64,000 nucleotides of DNA from Dolichospermum flos-aquae CCAP 1403/13F (GCF_012516395.1 NZ_CP051206.1:496001-560000); one strand, 5' to 3'; numbered from the stretch's first letter, positions 47,020-55,755 are shown. The notes: a model not told the origin generated them from the sequence alone. Program-made: numbers and translations.

Positions 47020-48171
47020 ATGCTGGCAAATGTAGATATTATCAACGCAAAAGTCCCCGGTTATCAAGATTTACAAAGAATCTTAGTTAACCAAGCAGGC
47101 ATAATTGAGCAAATTATGTCTATGAATACAGCATGGGAAAAAGTTGTACGACAAGACTTACAAGTTTTAGATGTGGCTGGAGACTGGATTTCTTTAGGTG
47201 GTGTGGATTTACAAATTAATGGTGGACTGGGTTTGGCCTTTCCAGAATTAACAGTAGAAAATTCCTCTATGCTGCCAAAAATCTCTTCATTTCTTTGGGA
47301 AGCAGGAGTTGACGGTTATTTACCAACCTTAGTGACCACCTCTATCGAAAATATTCAGCGATCGCTCGCCATTCTCGCCAATTATACCCCCAATTCTCCA
47401 ACCTCCGCAGAAATTCTCGGAGTCCACCTCGAAGGACCATTTTTAAACTACTACAAACGCGGCGCACATCCAGCCGAGTATCTTCTTCCCCTCACCATAG
47501 ACCAAATTAAACGTGTATTGGGAGATTATGCCCATATCGTCAAACTCATCACCCTGGCACCAGAATTAGACACCACCGGGAAAGTCATCCCATATTTGCG
47601 TTCTTTGGGAATCACCGTCAGCTTAGGACATTCTCAAGCCACCGCAGCGGAAGCCCAACAAGCCTTTACTCAAGGTGCTACAATGATAACTCATGCCTTC
47701 AACGCCATGCCACCCCTACACCACCGCGAACCAGGGCTATTAGGCGCAGCAATGAACAATCCTGATGTGTTCTGTGCTTTTATTGCCGATGGTCAGCACG
47801 TTGCCCCGATGATCTTAAAAATTCTTCTGCGGGCCAGTGAAAGGTTATTCATTGTCAGTGATGCCCTTGCACCATTAGGATTACCTGACGGCATCTATCC
47901 TTGGGATACCCGACAAATAGAAATTATCAACGGTACAGCCAGATTACAAGATGGGACATTAACGGGAACAACCCTACCATTATTAGTGGGAGTGCAAAAT
48001 CTGGTCAAATGGGGAATTTGTGACCTAGAAACCGCCATTAGCCTCGCTACGGACGCACCTAGACAAGCTATTAATTTACCAACATTTGCCGCTAATCAGC
48101 CCGCTCATTTATTACGCTGGAACTGGGATCAAATTGGCAAAGAACTCGCTTGGAAACGGTTAACTGCCTGA
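47020..48171 (+). CDS. nagA: N-acetylglucosamine-6-phosphate deacetylase
   Basis: A 383-aa amidohydrolase removing the acetyl group of GlcNAc-6-P in amino-sugar recycling. The metal site HLEGPFLNYYKRGAHPAEYL, the HSQATAAEAQQAF and THAFNAMPPLHHREPG blocks, and the catalytic Asp in SDALAPLGLPDG are present. Full length; ATG at 47020, with STRR-derived sequence before it and no clear Shine-Dalgarno site. No nagB is nearby. Confidence 0.95.
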   Translation: MLANVDIINAKVPGYQDLQRILVNQAGIIEQIMSMNTAWEKVVRQDLQVLDVAGDWISLGGVDLQINGGLGLAFPELTVENSSMLPKISSFLWEAGVDGYLPTLVTTSIENIQRSLAILANYTPNSPTSAEILGVHLEGPFLNYYKRGAHPAEYLLPLTIDQIKRVLGDYAHIVKLITLAPELDTTGKVIPYLRSLGITVSLGHSQATAAEAQQAFTQGATMITHAFNAMPPLHHREPGLLGAAMNNPDVFCAFIADGQHVAPMILKILLRASERLFIVSDALAPLGLPDGIYPWDTRQIEIINGTARLQDGTLTGTTLPLLVGVQNLVKWGICDLETAISLATDAPRQAINLPTFAANQPAHLLRWNWDQIGKELAWKRLTA

Positions 48172-48286
48172 TATTCGGGCGTGAACATACCAGAATTTAT
48201 AGGATTTGAGGATTTTCAGGACGCAAGAATTATAAGGAGAATGCCGAAAACCCTTGAAAGTGCGTCCGATTCAGTGTCAAAGATTT

Positions 48287-49000
48287 CTAGTGATAACCGC
48301 TCATTTTCTCCCCGTCTGGAGTGCCTTTGTGTGAGGTAATTATTTCTAAACACTCGACAATCGAAGCTCTTTTTCTCATTGCTGTCACCAAAGCTTGATA
48401 ACTATCCCAATTTTCCTGAATCAGATTTTTAGATTGAAGAAGATGAAACCGTTGTTTTTGCTGATAACCTGTTTCCGAAAACCCGATAACTTGCAAAAAT
48501 TCATTTAACCTAATTTTATCATCATTGCCACCTTCAGCAGAATTAAAAACCAAAGTTTCCGCCGCAATTCCCGCCATCCAAATAGTACAATAACGGTCTA
48601 ACATTTGAGCAGTAATTTGACCTGTTTCTATTTGCGCTGTTAACTCGCTATCTTCTAAAGTTATTCCCCCTTGTCCTGGTTGTCCTTTTTTCCAAGCTTC
48701 CCACGCGCTGAGAGTGTAGCTAGTCACCGGAATTCCTAACAGGTAAGCCACGAGAAAATGACCTGCTTCATGATGTAAAATGCGTTCTTTATATTCTGGA
48801 GAAAATCGCGCCACTAAATCTAATACTATCGTTCCTCCCTTTCCTTGAAAGCTGAAATTATCTAAAGTTGCAATTCCTAAAAATGTCACAGTAGCTAAAG
48901 CTGGTATCGTTGGGGAAAGATGTATTAATGGTCCTAATAGGCTGGAAAAAGTCATGAGAAAGACGAATATAGCAACGAGATTTATGGCAGTTTGGCTCAT
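48287..49000 (-). CDS. FtsH-like membrane zinc protease without AAA domain
   Basis: A 237-aa protein with two N-terminal membrane spans and the zinc protease motif HHEAGHFLVAYLLG (HEXXH). It resembles the M41 domain of FtsH (GPLIHLSPTIPAL, later CTIWMAGIAAETLVFNSAEGGNDD) but has no AAA ATPase part. Cyanobacteria encode several such M41-like proteins, sometimes called FtsH-related peptidases. Membrane proteolysis is likely, with an unknown client. A hairpin of the CCCCGACTTCT family lies just upstream of the start. Confidence 0.85.
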   Translation of the reverse strand: MSQTAINLVAIFVFLMTFSSLLGPLIHLSPTIPALATVTFLGIATLDNFSFQGKGGTIVLDLVARFSPEYKERILHHEAGHFLVAYLLGIPVTSYTLSAWEAWKKGQPGQGGITLEDSELTAQIETGQITAQMLDRYCTIWMAGIAAETLVFNSAEGGNDDKIRLNEFLQVIGFSETGYQQKQRFHLLQSKNLIQENWDSYQALVTAMRKRASIVECLEIITSHKGTPDGEKMSGYH

Positions 49001-49048
49001 GGGAAGTTTTTTAAAGAGGTTGTTTAAATATCATAGAATATAGAATAT

Positions 49049-49081
49049 AGATCCCCGACTTCTTAAAGAAGTCGGGGATCT
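49049..49081. repeat. Perfect hairpin, CCCCGACTTCT family, copy 3
   Basis: AGATCCCCGACTTCTT and its complement around a 1-2 base loop. It lies in the divergent region between the M41-like protease and the Uma2 gene. Confidence 0.9.
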
Positions 49082-49142
49082 GAACATCTTGAATATTGCT
49101 ATAATAAAATTGTACCATATTCCGTAAAACCATCTAAAAATC

Positions 49143-49721
49143 ATGCAATCTCCATTAAATATTCTCACCGTTGAAGAATACCTAGACGCTGAAAAATCTA
49201 GCGATATTCGCCATGAATATGTGGCCGGACAAGTTTTTGCAATGGCGGGTGCAAGCGAAGAACATAACCTGATAGCTGGTAATATTTACGCTATACTACG
49301 TCCTCATCTTCGCGGGAGTTCCTGTCGTGCTTTCGTGTCAGATATGAAAGTAAAAGTTAAAATCAGAAATGCTAATATATTCTACTATCCTGATATTATT
49401 GTTACTTGTGATCCTGAAGATAAGGAAAGATACTTTAAAACTCGTCCTAATTTGATTATAGAAGTTTTATCTAATTCCACAGCAACAATAGACAAACGTG
49501 AAAAACGCATTAATTATCAAACCATAGATAGTTTAAAGGAATATGTTCTAATTTACCAAAATCAAATAAAAGTAGAAGTTTATCGTCAAGATAATCAAGG
49601 AAATTGGTCAACTGAAGTATTAGGAAAAGATGATAAATTGCGGTTAGAATCAGTAAATTTAACCTTGACAATGGCAGATATTTATGAAGATGTGTTAAAA
49701 CAACTAAATGTCAAAAATTAA
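49143..49721 (+). CDS. Uma2-family (DUF820) putative endonuclease
   Basis: A 192-aa protein of the Uma2/DUF820 restriction-endonuclease-fold family: EYLDAEKSSDIRHEYVAGQV near the N-terminus, the central PDIIVTCDPED with the metal-binding Asp, and LIIEVLSNSTATIDKREKRI with the Glu-Val-Leu-Ser core. The family is greatly expanded in cyanobacteria. Its role is unknown, though a PD-(D/E)XK nuclease fold is predicted. ATG at 49143; AT-rich flanks; no partner. Confidence 0.93.
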   Translation: MQSPLNILTVEEYLDAEKSSDIRHEYVAGQVFAMAGASEEHNLIAGNIYAILRPHLRGSSCRAFVSDMKVKVKIRNANIFYYPDIIVTCDPEDKERYFKTRPNLIIEVLSNSTATIDKREKRINYQTIDSLKEYVLIYQNQIKVEVYRQDNQGNWSTEVLGKDDKLRLESVNLTLTMADIYEDVLKQLNVKN

Positions 49722-49795
49722 AAAATATTAAAAATATTTATAAAAACTGGATTTTCGACTAAATTTATTTATCCTTCGGAAGAAAAATAACCTTT

Positions 49796-51442
49796 ATGCA
49801 GCCATTTCTACCTCAAAATGACCCGAACCCCGCACAACGCCAATCTTCTCTAGAGAAAGGCCGCAAAGAGTATCAATTCATGTATGATTTTTTGCCGCCT
49901 ATGGCAATGCTCAAAAGCGTACCTCCCGCAGAGAATTTTTCTACTAAGTATATTGCTGAACGGACATTAGAGGCAGCAGAACTTCCTCTAAATATGATGG
50001 CTGTTAAAACTCATGCTATGTGGGATCCTTTAAATGAATTGCAAGATTATGAAGACTTTTTCCCAGTTTTGCAAAAACCTAATGTGATGAAAACCTATGA
50101 AACCGATGATTCCTTCGCGGAACAACGGCTTTGTGGCGTGAATCCGATGGTTTTACGTCAAATTAAGCAAATGCCAGCTAACTTTGCCTTTACCATCGAA
50201 GAATTACAGGATAAGTTTGGCAATTCTATTAATTTAATCGAAAGATTGGCCACAGGAAATCTATATGTCGCTGATTATAGATCCTTGGCGTTCGTTCAAG
50301 GTGGCACTTATGCCAAAGGAAAAAAGTACCTACCAGCACCTCTAGCCTTTTTCTGTTGGCGCAGTTCAGGCTTTCAAGATCGAGGCCAATTAGTACCTGT
50401 AGCCATTCAAATCAATCCCAAAGCAGGTAAAGTCAGCCCCTTGCTAACTCCTTTTGATGACCCTTTAACCTGGTTTTATGCTAAGTCCTGTGTGCAAATT
50501 GCTGATGCTAATCATCATGAAATGAGCAGCCATTTATGCCGGACTCACCTGGTAATGGAACCCTTTGCTGTCGTCACCCCGCGTCAACTGGCTGAAAATC
50601 ATCCTCTGAGAATATTACTCAAACCCCATTTCCGGTTTATGTTGGCTAATAATGATTTAGCTCGCAAGCGTCTGGTTAGTAGGGGCGGTTTTGTGGATGA
50701 ATTATTAGCAGGAACTCTGCAAGAATCATTGCAAATTGTGGTAGATGCCTATAAAAGTTGGAGTCTAGACCAGTTTGCTCTACCTAGGGAACTCAAAAAT
50801 CGCGGTGTAGATGATGTGAAAAACTTGCCACATTATCCTTATCGGGATGATGGAATTTTGTTATGGAATGCGATTAATAAGTTTGTATTTAACTATTTGC
50901 AACTTTATTACAAGAGTTCAGCAGACTTGAAAGCAGACGGAGAACTGCAAGCTTGGGCGCGGGAATTGGTGGCTCAGGATGGTGGTAGAGTTAAGGGTAT
51001 GAGCGATCGCATTGATACCTTAGAACAATTAGTTGAGATTGTTACTACTATCATATATATTTGTGGTCCTCAGCATTCGGCGGTTAATTTCTCCCAATAT
51101 GAATACATGGGTTTTATTCCTAATATGCCCCTAGCTGCTTATCAAGAAATTCAACAAAAGGGTGATATTGAAGACCGTCAAGCCCTCATAGATTTTCTAC
51201 CACCAGCAAAGCCCACAAATACCCAATTATCAACTGTGTACATACTTTCAGACTATCGTTATGACAGACTGGGATATTATGAAGAGGAAGAATTTACAGA
51301 TCGAAATGCTGACCAAGTTGTGAATAAATTTCAGCAAGAATTGAATGTGGTACAGAGAAAAATTGAATTGAATAATAAGGGACGTTTAGTAAATTACGAA
51401 TATCTCCAACCCAGACTTGTTCTCAACAGTATTAGTATTTAA
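49796..51442 (+). CDS. Lipoxygenase (catalytic-domain type)
   Basis: A 548-aa non-heme iron lipoxygenase without a PLAT domain. The iron-ligand block reads NHHEMSSHLCRTHLVMEPF (H-x4-H-x4-H, two ligands in this region), followed by GPQHSAVNFSQYEYMGF with the third His and the Asn, and the chain ends in Ile, the C-terminal ligand. Length and layout match the small cyanobacterial LOX enzymes that oxygenate linoleic or linolenic acid. Whether it is a 9- or 13-LOX cannot be read here. A terminator follows at 51460-51497. Confidence 0.93.
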   Translation: MQPFLPQNDPNPAQRQSSLEKGRKEYQFMYDFLPPMAMLKSVPPAENFSTKYIAERTLEAAELPLNMMAVKTHAMWDPLNELQDYEDFFPVLQKPNVMKTYETDDSFAEQRLCGVNPMVLRQIKQMPANFAFTIEELQDKFGNSINLIERLATGNLYVADYRSLAFVQGGTYAKGKKYLPAPLAFFCWRSSGFQDRGQLVPVAIQINPKAGKVSPLLTPFDDPLTWFYAKSCVQIADANHHEMSSHLCRTHLVMEPFAVVTPRQLAENHPLRILLKPHFRFMLANNDLARKRLVSRGGFVDELLAGTLQESLQIVVDAYKSWSLDQFALPRELKNRGVDDVKNLPHYPYRDDGILLWNAINKFVFNYLQLYYKSSADLKADGELQAWARELVAQDGGRVKGMSDRIDTLEQLVEIVTTIIYICGPQHSAVNFSQYEYMGFIPNMPLAAYQEIQQKGDIEDRQALIDFLPPAKPTNTQLSTVYILSDYRYDRLGYYEEEEFTDRNADQVVNKFQQELNVVQRKIELNNKGRLVNYEYLQPRLVLNSISI

Positions 51443-51459
51443 CTAATTGCAGAATAGAC

Positions 51460-51497
51460 AAAACCCCTTTTTTAATAATATTAAAATGGGGTATTTT
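51460..51497 (+). terminator. Terminator of the lipoxygenase gene
   Basis: AAAACCCC and GGGGT(A)TTTT pair, enclosing an AT-rich imperfect stem, and the right arm ends in a T-rich run, 18 bp after the stop. Confidence 0.75.
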
Positions 51498-51534
51498 ATT
51501 CCTCATCATTCACTATAAACAAATGATATGATAG

Positions 51535-51653
51535 TTTCTCGTTCCCATACTCTGTATGGGAATGAATTACGGAAGGCTCTGCCTTCATTGATACTAAGTC
51601 ACGGAGGCAGAGCCTCTCAGTAGCATTCCCAGTCGGAGACTGGGAACGAGAAA
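51535..51653. repeat. 119-bp inverted-repeat element, family D, copy 1
   Basis: The ends TTTCTCGTTCCCA and TGGGAACGAGAAA are exact complements. Internal palindromes (CCCATACTCTGTATGGG and GGCTCTGCC/GGCAGAGCC) suggest a cruciform. A second copy follows at 51675-51793, with one internal substitution. Confidence 0.9.
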
Positions 51654-51674
51654 TTCTACACAAAAATGTTCTCG

Positions 51675-51793
51675 TTTCTCGTTCCCATACTCTGTATGGG
51701 AATGAATTACGGAAGGCTCTGCCTTCATTGATACTAAGTCATGGAGGCAGAGCCTCTCAGTAGCATTCCCAGTCGGAGACTGGGAACGAGAAA
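51675..51793. repeat. 119-bp inverted-repeat element, family D, copy 2
   Basis: Same 119 bp and same orientation, 21 bp after copy 1. It ends 12 bp beyond the stop of the radical SAM gene, where it may act as a terminator or 3' barrier. Confidence 0.9.
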
Positions 51794-51804
51794 AAAATCC
51801 TTTT

Positions 51805-52851
51805 TTACACAGCAACAGACTTTCTTGATAAATTAGCACTAATTTCATCGCTACTGGGTAATGAAACTAAAGGACAACCTAATGTTTCAAAATCAAGGGT
51901 TTCAATTCCACGAACCCAAGGAGCAAAACGCCCTGGTATAAGTTTAAGCTGACCATCTGGCTGTAAAGTACCAACGTCATTACGTTCATCTGTAAGCGCT
52001 ACTGTACATTTATTAACTTTTCCGTTAGCACGAATAACTAAGGAGTTAGGACGTGCAGCATAACAAACATATTCCGCTGGTGGACTACCATCCTGTGGTG
52101 ATTTTAAATCATCACCAAATAATTTAGATTGAAGTATTTTATTAGCTGCTTCCTTCTCAGCTTCTGAAAAAACCTTGATTGAACTATCATTAGGTCCACC
52201 AAAATGCTCAATACCTTTAAAGAAAGCAGAGAACCTGGAATCAGGTAAAAATTCTTTTTTAATATCTTCCAACAAAGGATCAAGCAAGTTAAATGTATCT
52301 GGATTAAAATGAAGACGTAACAAGATAGAAACTGGTAATGAACTATCCCGTATTGCTAGTAAATTATTCCAAATTCGCTCAAATGTACTTTTACCATCTG
52401 CCCGAATCCGGCTCTGATCATGAATTTCCTTTGGTCCATCAAGGGAAATTTGGTAATGTGTAACCCCTACATTAGCTAAAGCAGAAGCAGTATTAATATC
52501 TAGTAAATAACCATTGGTTGTCATAGATCCTGAATACTGCAAATGAGAATTTTTTGCCGCTAAAGATGTAGCATATTCAGAGATATCTAAAACAATATCC
52601 TTAGCAATCAGGGGTTCACCACCAAACCAGGATAGGTTTAAAAAATTCAACTTTGAAGATCGTTTGTCTAAAAGAGCTTTAATACCTGAGATTACTTCAG
52701 GTTTCATTCTCCCTATGGAAAAATCTTCATAGCAATAAATACAACGAAAGTTACATTGTTCTGTTGGTAAAATAATTAATTCAAAAGCTTTATCAGATAT
52801 TAATCCCGCACGCACCAAGTTAGCTTGTTTTACAGTTTCTATTGTTGTCAT
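51805..52851 (-). CDS. Radical SAM enzyme with partial SPASM domain (putative RiPP maturase)
   Basis: A 348-aa radical SAM enzyme. The [4Fe-4S] motif is CNFRCIYC (Cys 33, 37, 40), with GGEP at 77-80 and SLDGPKEIHDQSRI in the barrel. The C-terminal part has CX13GX4C (Cys 263 to Cys 282), which matches the start of SPASM domains, then a single further Cys (326), so the usual CX2CX5CX3C block is absent. Maturases of this kind install thioether, C-C or other links on peptides. An upstream 60-aa ORF is the likely substrate. Shine-Dalgarno AAGG precedes the ATG. Products and the exact rSAM subfamily are not identifiable here. Confidence 0.82.
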   Translation of the reverse strand: MTTIETVKQANLVRAGLISDKAFELIILPTEQCNFRCIYCYEDFSIGRMKPEVISGIKALLDKRSSKLNFLNLSWFGGEPLIAKDIVLDISEYATSLAAKNSHLQYSGSMTTNGYLLDINTASALANVGVTHYQISLDGPKEIHDQSRIRADGKSTFERIWNNLLAIRDSSLPVSILLRLHFNPDTFNLLDPLLEDIKKEFLPDSRFSAFFKGIEHFGGPNDSSIKVFSEAEKEAANKILQSKLFGDDLKSPQDGSPPAEYVCYAARPNSLVIRANGKVNKCTVALTDERNDVGTLQPDGQLKLIPGRFAPWVRGIETLDFETLGCPLVSLPSSDEISANLSRKSVAV

Positions 52852-52889
52852 TTGACAAATTCCTTGTATTATTTTTTCGCTTGAAAATG

Positions 52890-52921
52890 CGATCGCTACA
52901 TTTATTATGTTGTAACGATCG
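52890..52921 (-). promoter_or_regulatory. Long hairpin between precursor and maturase genes
   Basis: CGATCGCTACA and TGTAACGATCG pair (11 bp with one wobble) around a 10-base loop, extended on both sides by GAAAAT/ATTTTC with one bulge. It could set a lower level of the maturase than of the precursor, a usual arrangement in RiPP operons. It contains a HIP1 octamer in part. Confidence 0.65.
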
Positions 52922-52938
52922 ATTTTCGAGTAAGCTAG

Positions 52939-53121
52939 TTATTTTTTAATTATGGTGCAACCACATTGTTTGACCTTATTGATAACAACAGTATCTTTAC
53001 CACCAACAACTATCATGTTAATTTCTTCAGGCTTTAACTCTTGAAGCGCCCCTGCTAATGCTGGATCATTTACTAGCAATTCTCCGTCTTCATTAATTTC
53101 AAAGATTTGAATGTTAGCCAT
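52939..53121 (-). CDS. Putative RiPP precursor peptide
   Basis: A 60-aa peptide. Residues 1-41 look like a leader: acidic, with DPALAGALQELKPEEINMIV and a Gly-Gly pair at 40-41 in the position of a cleavage site. Residues 42-60 (KDTVVINKVKQCGCTIIKK) would be a short basic core holding the only two Cys residues (53 and 55, a CGC). A strong Shine-Dalgarno (AAGGAG) sits upstream. The gene immediately downstream is a radical SAM/SPASM-type enzyme, and no known precursor family is recognised. A transporter or protease is not adjacent. Confidence 0.75.
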   Translation of the reverse strand: MANIQIFEINEDGELLVNDPALAGALQELKPEEINMIVVGGKDTVVINKVKQCGCTIIKK

Positions 53122-53237
53122 CTTCGTATTCTCCTTGGTTTTAAAAAATCTAGAAAAAATCGGAAACGTTGTACTTTTTCATTTCCTGACTACATCCTAT
53201 TAAAAATAAAAACATCTGTCTAGAGACTTAGACAAAA

Positions 53238-53416
53238 TAAAAGTGACATAATTGTTTCAGTTTTGTCACTTTCAATAGCTTGATGATAACAGCATTTTCC
53301 GCACAAATATCCGTAAATTTGCCCTTTTAGGTTGAGAATATCACTAAAAAGTAGACAATTACGGACTAAAAATAGCCAAAAAAAGGGACATAATTGCTGC
53401 AATTTTGTCACTTTTG
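53238..53416. promoter_or_regulatory. Two palindromic GTGACA...TGTCAC sites upstream of the precursor gene
   Basis: Site 1 (about 53238-53270) is AAGTGACATAATTG then a 5-base spacer then AGTTTTGTCACTTT. Site 2 (about 53391-53423) is AAGGGACATAATTG, a spacer, and AATTTTGTCACTTT. The two are direct repeats of the same 33-bp unit, about 150 bp apart, in the region upstream of the precursor start (53121). They could be operator sites or the ends of an old mobile element. Between them only a low-complexity ORF is seen. Confidence 0.5.
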
Positions 53417-53538
53417 CCTATTAACTTAAATATAAATAGATCCCTAAATTATTTAATAATTTAGATATATGTATTAGCTCTTATAAGCATAAATTATATG
53501 AGATATGCAATTTATTTTACATAACTACCTAATCAGAT

Positions 53539-53565
53539 GGTGGGTTACGCTTTTGCTAACCCACC
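53539..53565. repeat. Hairpin GGTGGGTTA...TAACCCACC
   Basis: A perfect 9-bp stem around a 9-base loop, of the GTGGGTTA-GCTTTTGC type common between cyanobacterial genes. Confidence 0.85.
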
Positions 53566-53616
53566 CTACGTATATTTGAAGACTTCAACAAGACGATTAA
53601 TTTAATTGCAACCTAA

Positions 53617-53778
53617 GAGGTTGTTTGAAAAGTATTATATGAAACCCATAATCTCCAAAAACCTAACCCCCCTCCCCCCTTCCCTACAAGGGAATGGGGG
53701 TTTTAAAGCCTCTCCCCTGGTAGGGGAGAGGTTTGGAGAGGGGTCTGTTTGTACATTAAAAACTTTTCAAACATCCTC
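53617..53778 (+). mobile_element. 162-bp MITE, family C, copy 2, at the stop codon of the ABC-F gene
   Basis: It is nearly the same sequence as 18783-18945, bounded by TAA on each side (53614-53616, 53779-53781). On the minus strand the ABC-F stop TAG overlaps its right end. Excision in silico leaves GAT TCT TAG, so the insertion has kept the stop codon. Confidence 0.85.
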
Positions 53779-55685
53779 TAAGAATCCATTTCCGCTAATT
53801 CCAACCAGCGTTCTGTGGACAAATCAATATTTTTCTTGAGAGTTTCCACCTCTTCATATAGCTTTTGCACTTGGCTATAATTTCCAACCACAGTTGTTAA
53901 TTTCTTTTCTGCTGCTGTTTTTTCTGTTTCTAACTTGGCAATTTTCTGTTCTAATTCCTCAAATTCCCGTCTTTCCCAATTGGATAACCTCCGGGCTTTT
54001 TTAGTCTCTGCAACTGGAGATACAACCTTTGATTCTACAATTACAGTTTTTGACGGTTCTTGTTTTTCTGCTTCTTCAGCTTTTTTATAATCTAAATAGA
54101 TGGAATAATTACCCGGATATTGACGTAAACCTCCACCTTCTTCTAAAGCAAAAATTCTGTCTACTGTCCGATCTAAAAAGTAACGATCATGAGAAACTAC
54201 AATCACACAACCATTAAAATCTTCTAAATAGTCTTCTAATACCGCTAATGTTTGCACATCTAAATCATTAGTCGGTTCATCCAAAATCAACACATTGGGC
54301 GCACTAATGAGAATACGTAATAAAAATAAACGGCGTTTTTCTCCACCAGAAAGTTTATTAATGGGTGCATATTGTTGATTTCCTGGAAACAAAAATCTCT
54401 CTAACATTTGGGAAGCAGTGATTTTCGTCCCGTCGGAAATTTGGATAAATTCTCCTTCTTCCTTAATGTAATCAATCACTCGCTGATTATCATCTACAGC
54501 CGTCAACAATTCTTCTGAATGTTGGTTAAAATAACCAATATGAATTGTAGTCCCAATTTCCACACTACCGGAATCTGGTTTGATTCTGGCAGTCATAATA
54601 TCCATTAAAGTAGATTTACCTGCACCATTACCGCCAATAATACCAATCCGATCTTCTGGACTAAATTCATAAGTAAAATTATGAATTAAAGTCCTGTTAT
54701 TGTAGGCTTTACTAACATTTTTGAGTTCAATAACTTTTTTACCAATCCGTCGGCCAACGGTAGAAATATCAACCTTACCATTAATTTCTTTAAATTCAGT
54801 ATCTCTCAATTCATGAGCGCGATCAATTCTGGCTTTTTGTTTGGTACTTCTAGCTTTTGGGCCTTTCTTTAACCATTCTAATTCGCGGCGTAAAAGACCT
54901 TGATGTTTCCGCTGAGTGCTAACAGCAGATTCTTCAGCTAAAGCTTTCTTTTCTAAATAATAGGAATAATTACCTGTGTAATTGTAAATATCACCTCGAT
55001 CAATTTCGATAATTCTATTAGTAACTTTATCTAAAAAATAACGATCATGAGTAATTAATAAAAGTGCGCCGCGATAGCGATTTAAATAACTTTGTAACCA
55101 TTCTACAGACAAAGCATCAAGATGGTTTGTTGGTTCATCCATTAACAATAAATCAGGTTCTGATATCAAGGCTGCTGCTAAAGCAATTCGTTTGCGATAT
55201 CCCCCTGATAATGTGCCAACTTTCACATCAAAATCAACAATTCCTAACTTTGTTAAAATGATTTTGGCGTTAGTTTCTACTTCCCATGCACCAGTTGCAT
55301 CCATGCGCTCCATCACAGTAGAAAGACGAGACATTAACTGACTATCATCGGGGTAATGTGCCAATTTATCAGATAATTCTTCATACTCTTTGACGAGGTT
55401 CATTTGTTCACCACTATCAGCGAATACCTGTTCTAAAACAGTGTGATTTTCGTCCATATCGGGCTGTTGAGGCAAGTAAACAATTTTTGCCCCAGAATTC
55501 ACTAAAATTTGGCCGCTATCAATTGATTCTAAGCGGGCGATCATTTTTAATAAAGTTGATTTACCAGAACCATTAGTACCAATCAAACCAACTTTGTCAT
55601 TAGTATCAAGACTAAAATTAGCATCTTTTAAGAGTTCTTTAATGCCAAAATCTTTTTTAACTGACTGTAATGTAACAATGCTCAT
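53778..55685 (-). CDS. ABC-F ATPase
   Basis: A 635-aa soluble ABC-F protein with two nucleotide-binding domains. The first has GTNGSGKST, LSGGYRKR and LLMDEPTNHLD; the second has GGNGAGKST, LSGGEKRR and LILDEPTNDLD. The linker and a C-terminal coiled coil (NWERREFEELEQKIAKLETE) are of the Uup/EttA group, which act on the ribosome rather than as transporters. Start at 55685; the stop TAG lies at the end of a MITE. No partner genes. Confidence 0.95.
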   Translation of the reverse strand: MSIVTLQSVKKDFGIKELLKDANFSLDTNDKVGLIGTNGSGKSTLLKMIARLESIDSGQILVNSGAKIVYLPQQPDMDENHTVLEQVFADSGEQMNLVKEYEELSDKLAHYPDDSQLMSRLSTVMERMDATGAWEVETNAKIILTKLGIVDFDVKVGTLSGGYRKRIALAAALISEPDLLLMDEPTNHLDALSVEWLQSYLNRYRGALLLITHDRYFLDKVTNRIIEIDRGDIYNYTGNYSYYLEKKALAEESAVSTQRKHQGLLRRELEWLKKGPKARSTKQKARIDRAHELRDTEFKEINGKVDISTVGRRIGKKVIELKNVSKAYNNRTLIHNFTYEFSPEDRIGIIGGNGAGKSTLMDIMTARIKPDSGSVEIGTTIHIGYFNQHSEELLTAVDDNQRVIDYIKEEGEFIQISDGTKITASQMLERFLFPGNQQYAPINKLSGGEKRRLFLLRILISAPNVLILDEPTNDLDVQTLAVLEDYLEDFNGCVIVVSHDRYFLDRTVDRIFALEEGGGLRQYPGNYSIYLDYKKAEEAEKQEPSKTVIVESKVVSPVAETKKARRLSNWERREFEELEQKIAKLETEKTAAEKKLTTVVGNYSQVQKLYEEVETLKKNIDLSTERWLELAEMDS

Positions 55686-55755
55686 ATTATCTGGTAATTA
55701 GTGATTAAGAATGAGGTGGGCAATGCCCACCCTAAAGACGATTGTAAACGAAATT

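Noticed and set aside
46829-47029. A 66-residue ORF on the minus strand across MITE copy 5
   Set aside because: It is translated MITE and STRR sequence; a similar peptide appears in the frame over copy 1 at 14655-14843.
53220-53411. A 63-residue Cys-rich ORF upstream of the RiPP precursor
   Set aside because: It has no ribosome-binding site, its composition is low-complexity, and it spans the palindromic repeats. A second precursor is unlikely.
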